From: Ancylobacter mangrovi
GTDB taxonomy: Bacteria; Pseudomonadota; Alphaproteobacteria; Rhizobiales; Xanthobacteraceae
Assembly (NCBI RefSeq): GCF_024752355.1
Contig: NZ_JANTHZ010000001.1
Coordinates: forward strand, 744,001-808,000
Direction of reading: 5' to 3'
Length of the DNA: 64,000 nucleotides
Shown here: piece by piece, positions 62,773-64,000 of the stretch
Layout: each line of letters begins with the position of its first letter
How positions within the stretch are numbered: position 1 is the stretch's first letter
The notes under the pieces: generated by a model
Databases searched by the model: none
What the model was told of the DNA's origin: nothing
Seen by the model: only the letters and a program-made list of their open reading frames with translations
Position numbers and translations under genes: made by a program

Positions 62773-62792
62773 TTGATACTATCCGGTATCAA
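62773..62792. promoter_or_regulatory. Palindromic operator upstream of the FMN reductase/TetR operon
   Basis: A perfect seven-base dyad (ttgatac / gtatcaa) with a six-base centre, 38 bases upstream of the reductase start, in the expected promoter zone. Because the adjacent TetR is in the same operon, it is the natural candidate for autoregulated control. No other dyad of this quality was noted between 62736 and 62928. Confidence 0.65.
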
Positions 62793-62928
62793 TCTAACCA
62801 CATTCCGGTCCTATCGCGCTTGCAATCGCGCAAGCTTTTTCTGGCATTCCACGGTTTTCCGGCCGCCCTCGCCCGATCCGGGAAAGCGTGCTACCGATTT
62901 CGCAACCCAGCCGGGAGAACCGCTACCC

Positions 62929-63486
62929 GTGATCCTGACCGACCGCGACATTCTCGACGCCCTGAAGGACGGCACGCTGGCCATCGAGCCGGCACCGCCG
63001 CCGGAGTTCTACGCGCCGAACGGGGTCGACCTGCGGCTGGATTCGCGCCTCACCCTCTACCGCGCCCCCGGCGCGGAGGAGGACCCGGTGATCGACCCCG
63101 CCGGCCCGGGCTACAGCTTCCGCGAGGCGATCGGCGCCATGGCCGACGACATCGAGATCGGCACCGGCGGCTTCGTGCTCGATCCCGGCCGCCTCGTGCT
63201 CGGCTGGACGCTGGAGCGGGTCGACCTCACCGCCGGCGCCCGCCTCGCCGCCCGCGTCGAGGGCAAGAGCTCGCTCGCGCGCATCGGCCTGCTGGTGCAC
63301 CTCACCGCGCCGACCATCCATGCCGGCTCGACCGGGCGCATCCAGCTCGAGATCATCAATCTCGGCCCGCGCCCGATCCGCCTGCGCGCCGGCATGAAGG
63401 TGTGCCAGCTCATCCTTGAACAGACTCTCGGCGTGCCGCAGCGCGCCTATGGCGGCCAGTTCGCCGGCCAGCGCGCCGCCGGCTAA
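62929..63486 (+). CDS. dcd: dCTP deaminase
   Basis: 185-residue trimeric deaminase/dUTPase-fold enzyme making dUTP from dCTP. The N-terminus ILTDRDILDALKDGTLAIEP and APNGVDLRLDSR are typical, as are the catalytic GKSSLARIGLLVHLTAPTIHAGSTG and the C-terminal QLEIINLGPRPIRLRAGMKVCQL. The start is GTG at 62929 with GGGAG about 12 bases upstream; no ATG fits. The usual length for alphaproteobacteria is similar. It lies divergent from the FMN reductase across about 190 bp. Confidence 0.95.
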   Translation: MILTDRDILDALKDGTLAIEPAPPPEFYAPNGVDLRLDSRLTLYRAPGAEEDPVIDPAGPGYSFREAIGAMADDIEIGTGGFVLDPGRLVLGWTLERVDLTAGARLAARVEGKSSLARIGLLVHLTAPTIHAGSTGRIQLEIINLGPRPIRLRAGMKVCQLILEQTLGVPQRAYGGQFAGQRAAG

Positions 63487-63533
63487 GCCGCGGTCGTCAG
63501 CAAGCCCGGCCCGCCAAGCAATCCCCCGCCCGG

Positions 63534-64000
63534 TCAACCGCCCAGCAGCGTCGAGCGGTTGAGCCGGCGCAGCGCCAGGTCCGCGCGTTCCTCGTCGCGG
63601 CGGAACTCCTCGACGCTCGCCCCGACGAAGGCGAGGTGGCGGTGCGCCGCATCCTCGGCCGCCTCCCGGTCGCCCCTCAGCACCGCCTCCGCGATCTCCC
63701 GGTGCTGCACGAACAGCGCGTCGCGCACATCGGCGCGCGCGAACAGGCTGGCGCGGCTGAAGAAGATGTTACGCCTCAGCATCTCGGAGAAGGCGCGCAT
63801 GACGTGCAGGATGACGAGGTTGTGCGAGGCGGCGTAGATCAGCCGGTGCAGGTCGATGTCGACCTCCGCCTCGCGGGTGGCGTCCTGCGCGCGGTGGGCG
63901 GCCTCCATCTCGGCGAGGCAGGCGCGGATCGCCTCGCGCTCGGGGTCGGTGGCGCGGCGCGCGGCGAGCCCGGCGGCGCTGCGCTCGACCGCGCCGCGGA
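63534..64000 (-). CDS. GntR-family regulator, C-terminal FCD domain (partial)
   Basis: About 155 codons of the C-terminal ligand-binding domain of a FadR/LldR-like GntR regulator; the N-terminal part and HTH lie beyond the right edge. The FCD helices include ERSAAGLAARRATDPEREAI, FHRLIYAASHNLVILHVMRAFSEML-like segments, and QHREIAEAVLRGDREAAEDAAHRHL with metal-binding histidines. The stop lies 47 bases after dcd, convergent. The target genes are not visible. Confidence 0.85.
   Translation of the reverse strand, partial: RGAVERSAAGLAARRATDPEREAIRACLAEMEAAHRAQDATREAEVDIDLHRLIYAASHNLVILHVMRAFSEMLRRNIFFSRASLFARADVRDALFVQHREIAEAVLRGDREAAEDAAHRHLAFVGASVEEFRRDEERADLALRRLNRSTLLGG

Overview
The window is high-GC DNA with alphaproteobacterial gene content. 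The order cycHJKL-type cytochrome c maturation genes, degP, a response regulator/kinase pair and glnE is a known rhizobial (Hyphomicrobiales) arrangement. Together with tetrahydromethanopterin (H4MPT) C1 genes and FeuPQ-like, PleC-like and gene-transfer-agent (GTA) type genes, it suggests a facultatively methylotrophic member of that order, perhaps Xanthobacteraceae (Ancylobacter/Starkeya/Xanthobacter type). The genus is inference. No tRNA, rRNA, CRISPR array or phage integrase was seen.

Region 1 (1-11 kb) is a bacterial H4MPT/methanofuran C1 island. The left-going arm holds a pterin-carbinolamine dehydratase, fhcB and the start of fhcA. The right-going arm holds beta-RFAP synthase, mtdB, a carboligase-like ATP-grasp protein, mch, a RimK-like ligase and a CitG-like protein. 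A reversed HisA-like gene follows, then MfnD-like and MfnF-like genes and a dihydroneopterin aldolase. Most of these genes overlap by a few bases. Together they oxidise formaldehyde to formate on H4MPT and make the cofactors. A distant Fae paralogue lies near 17 kb and appears to lack the catalytic histidine.

Region 2 (11-35 kb) is chromosomal housekeeping and signalling: an acyltransferase, PepN, a PAS-GGDEF diguanylate cyclase, a PleC-like kinase, an FAD oxidoreductase, GlnE, a two-component pair, a DegP protease, the CcmI-E-F-H operon, a glycine-zipper lipoprotein and a FeuPQ-like pair.

Region 3 (57.6 down to 35.2 kb, minus strand) is an RcGTA-like head-tail cluster in canonical order: small and large terminase, portal, g3.5, prohead protease, capsid, connectors, tail tube, tail chaperones, short tape measure, g12-g15 and tail-fibre-like proteins. 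It ends in a lysis module of GH108 endolysin and overlapping spanins. The prohead protease carries a clear one-base frameshift. The cluster is broken by plus-strand cargo: a secreted trypsin-like protease with a flavin reductase, a low-GC WYL-like cassette, a nuclease remnant and a VanZ-like gene. The two tail-chaperone frames are arranged as for a -1 ribosomal frameshift.

Region 4 (57.8-60.0 kb) is a complete IS1595-family element of 2155 bp with 28-bp inverted repeats, an 8-bp target duplication, a transposase, a GIY-YIG nuclease passenger and about 500 bp of structured non-coding DNA. It inserted upstream of the GTA operon.

Region 5 (60-64 kb) holds a molybdopterin-domain protein and a Mop-type molbindin behind a Mo-box-like palindrome, a TrmO-like methyltransferase, a TetR/FMN-reductase operon with a palindromic operator, dCTP deaminase and the C-terminal part of a GntR-family regulator.
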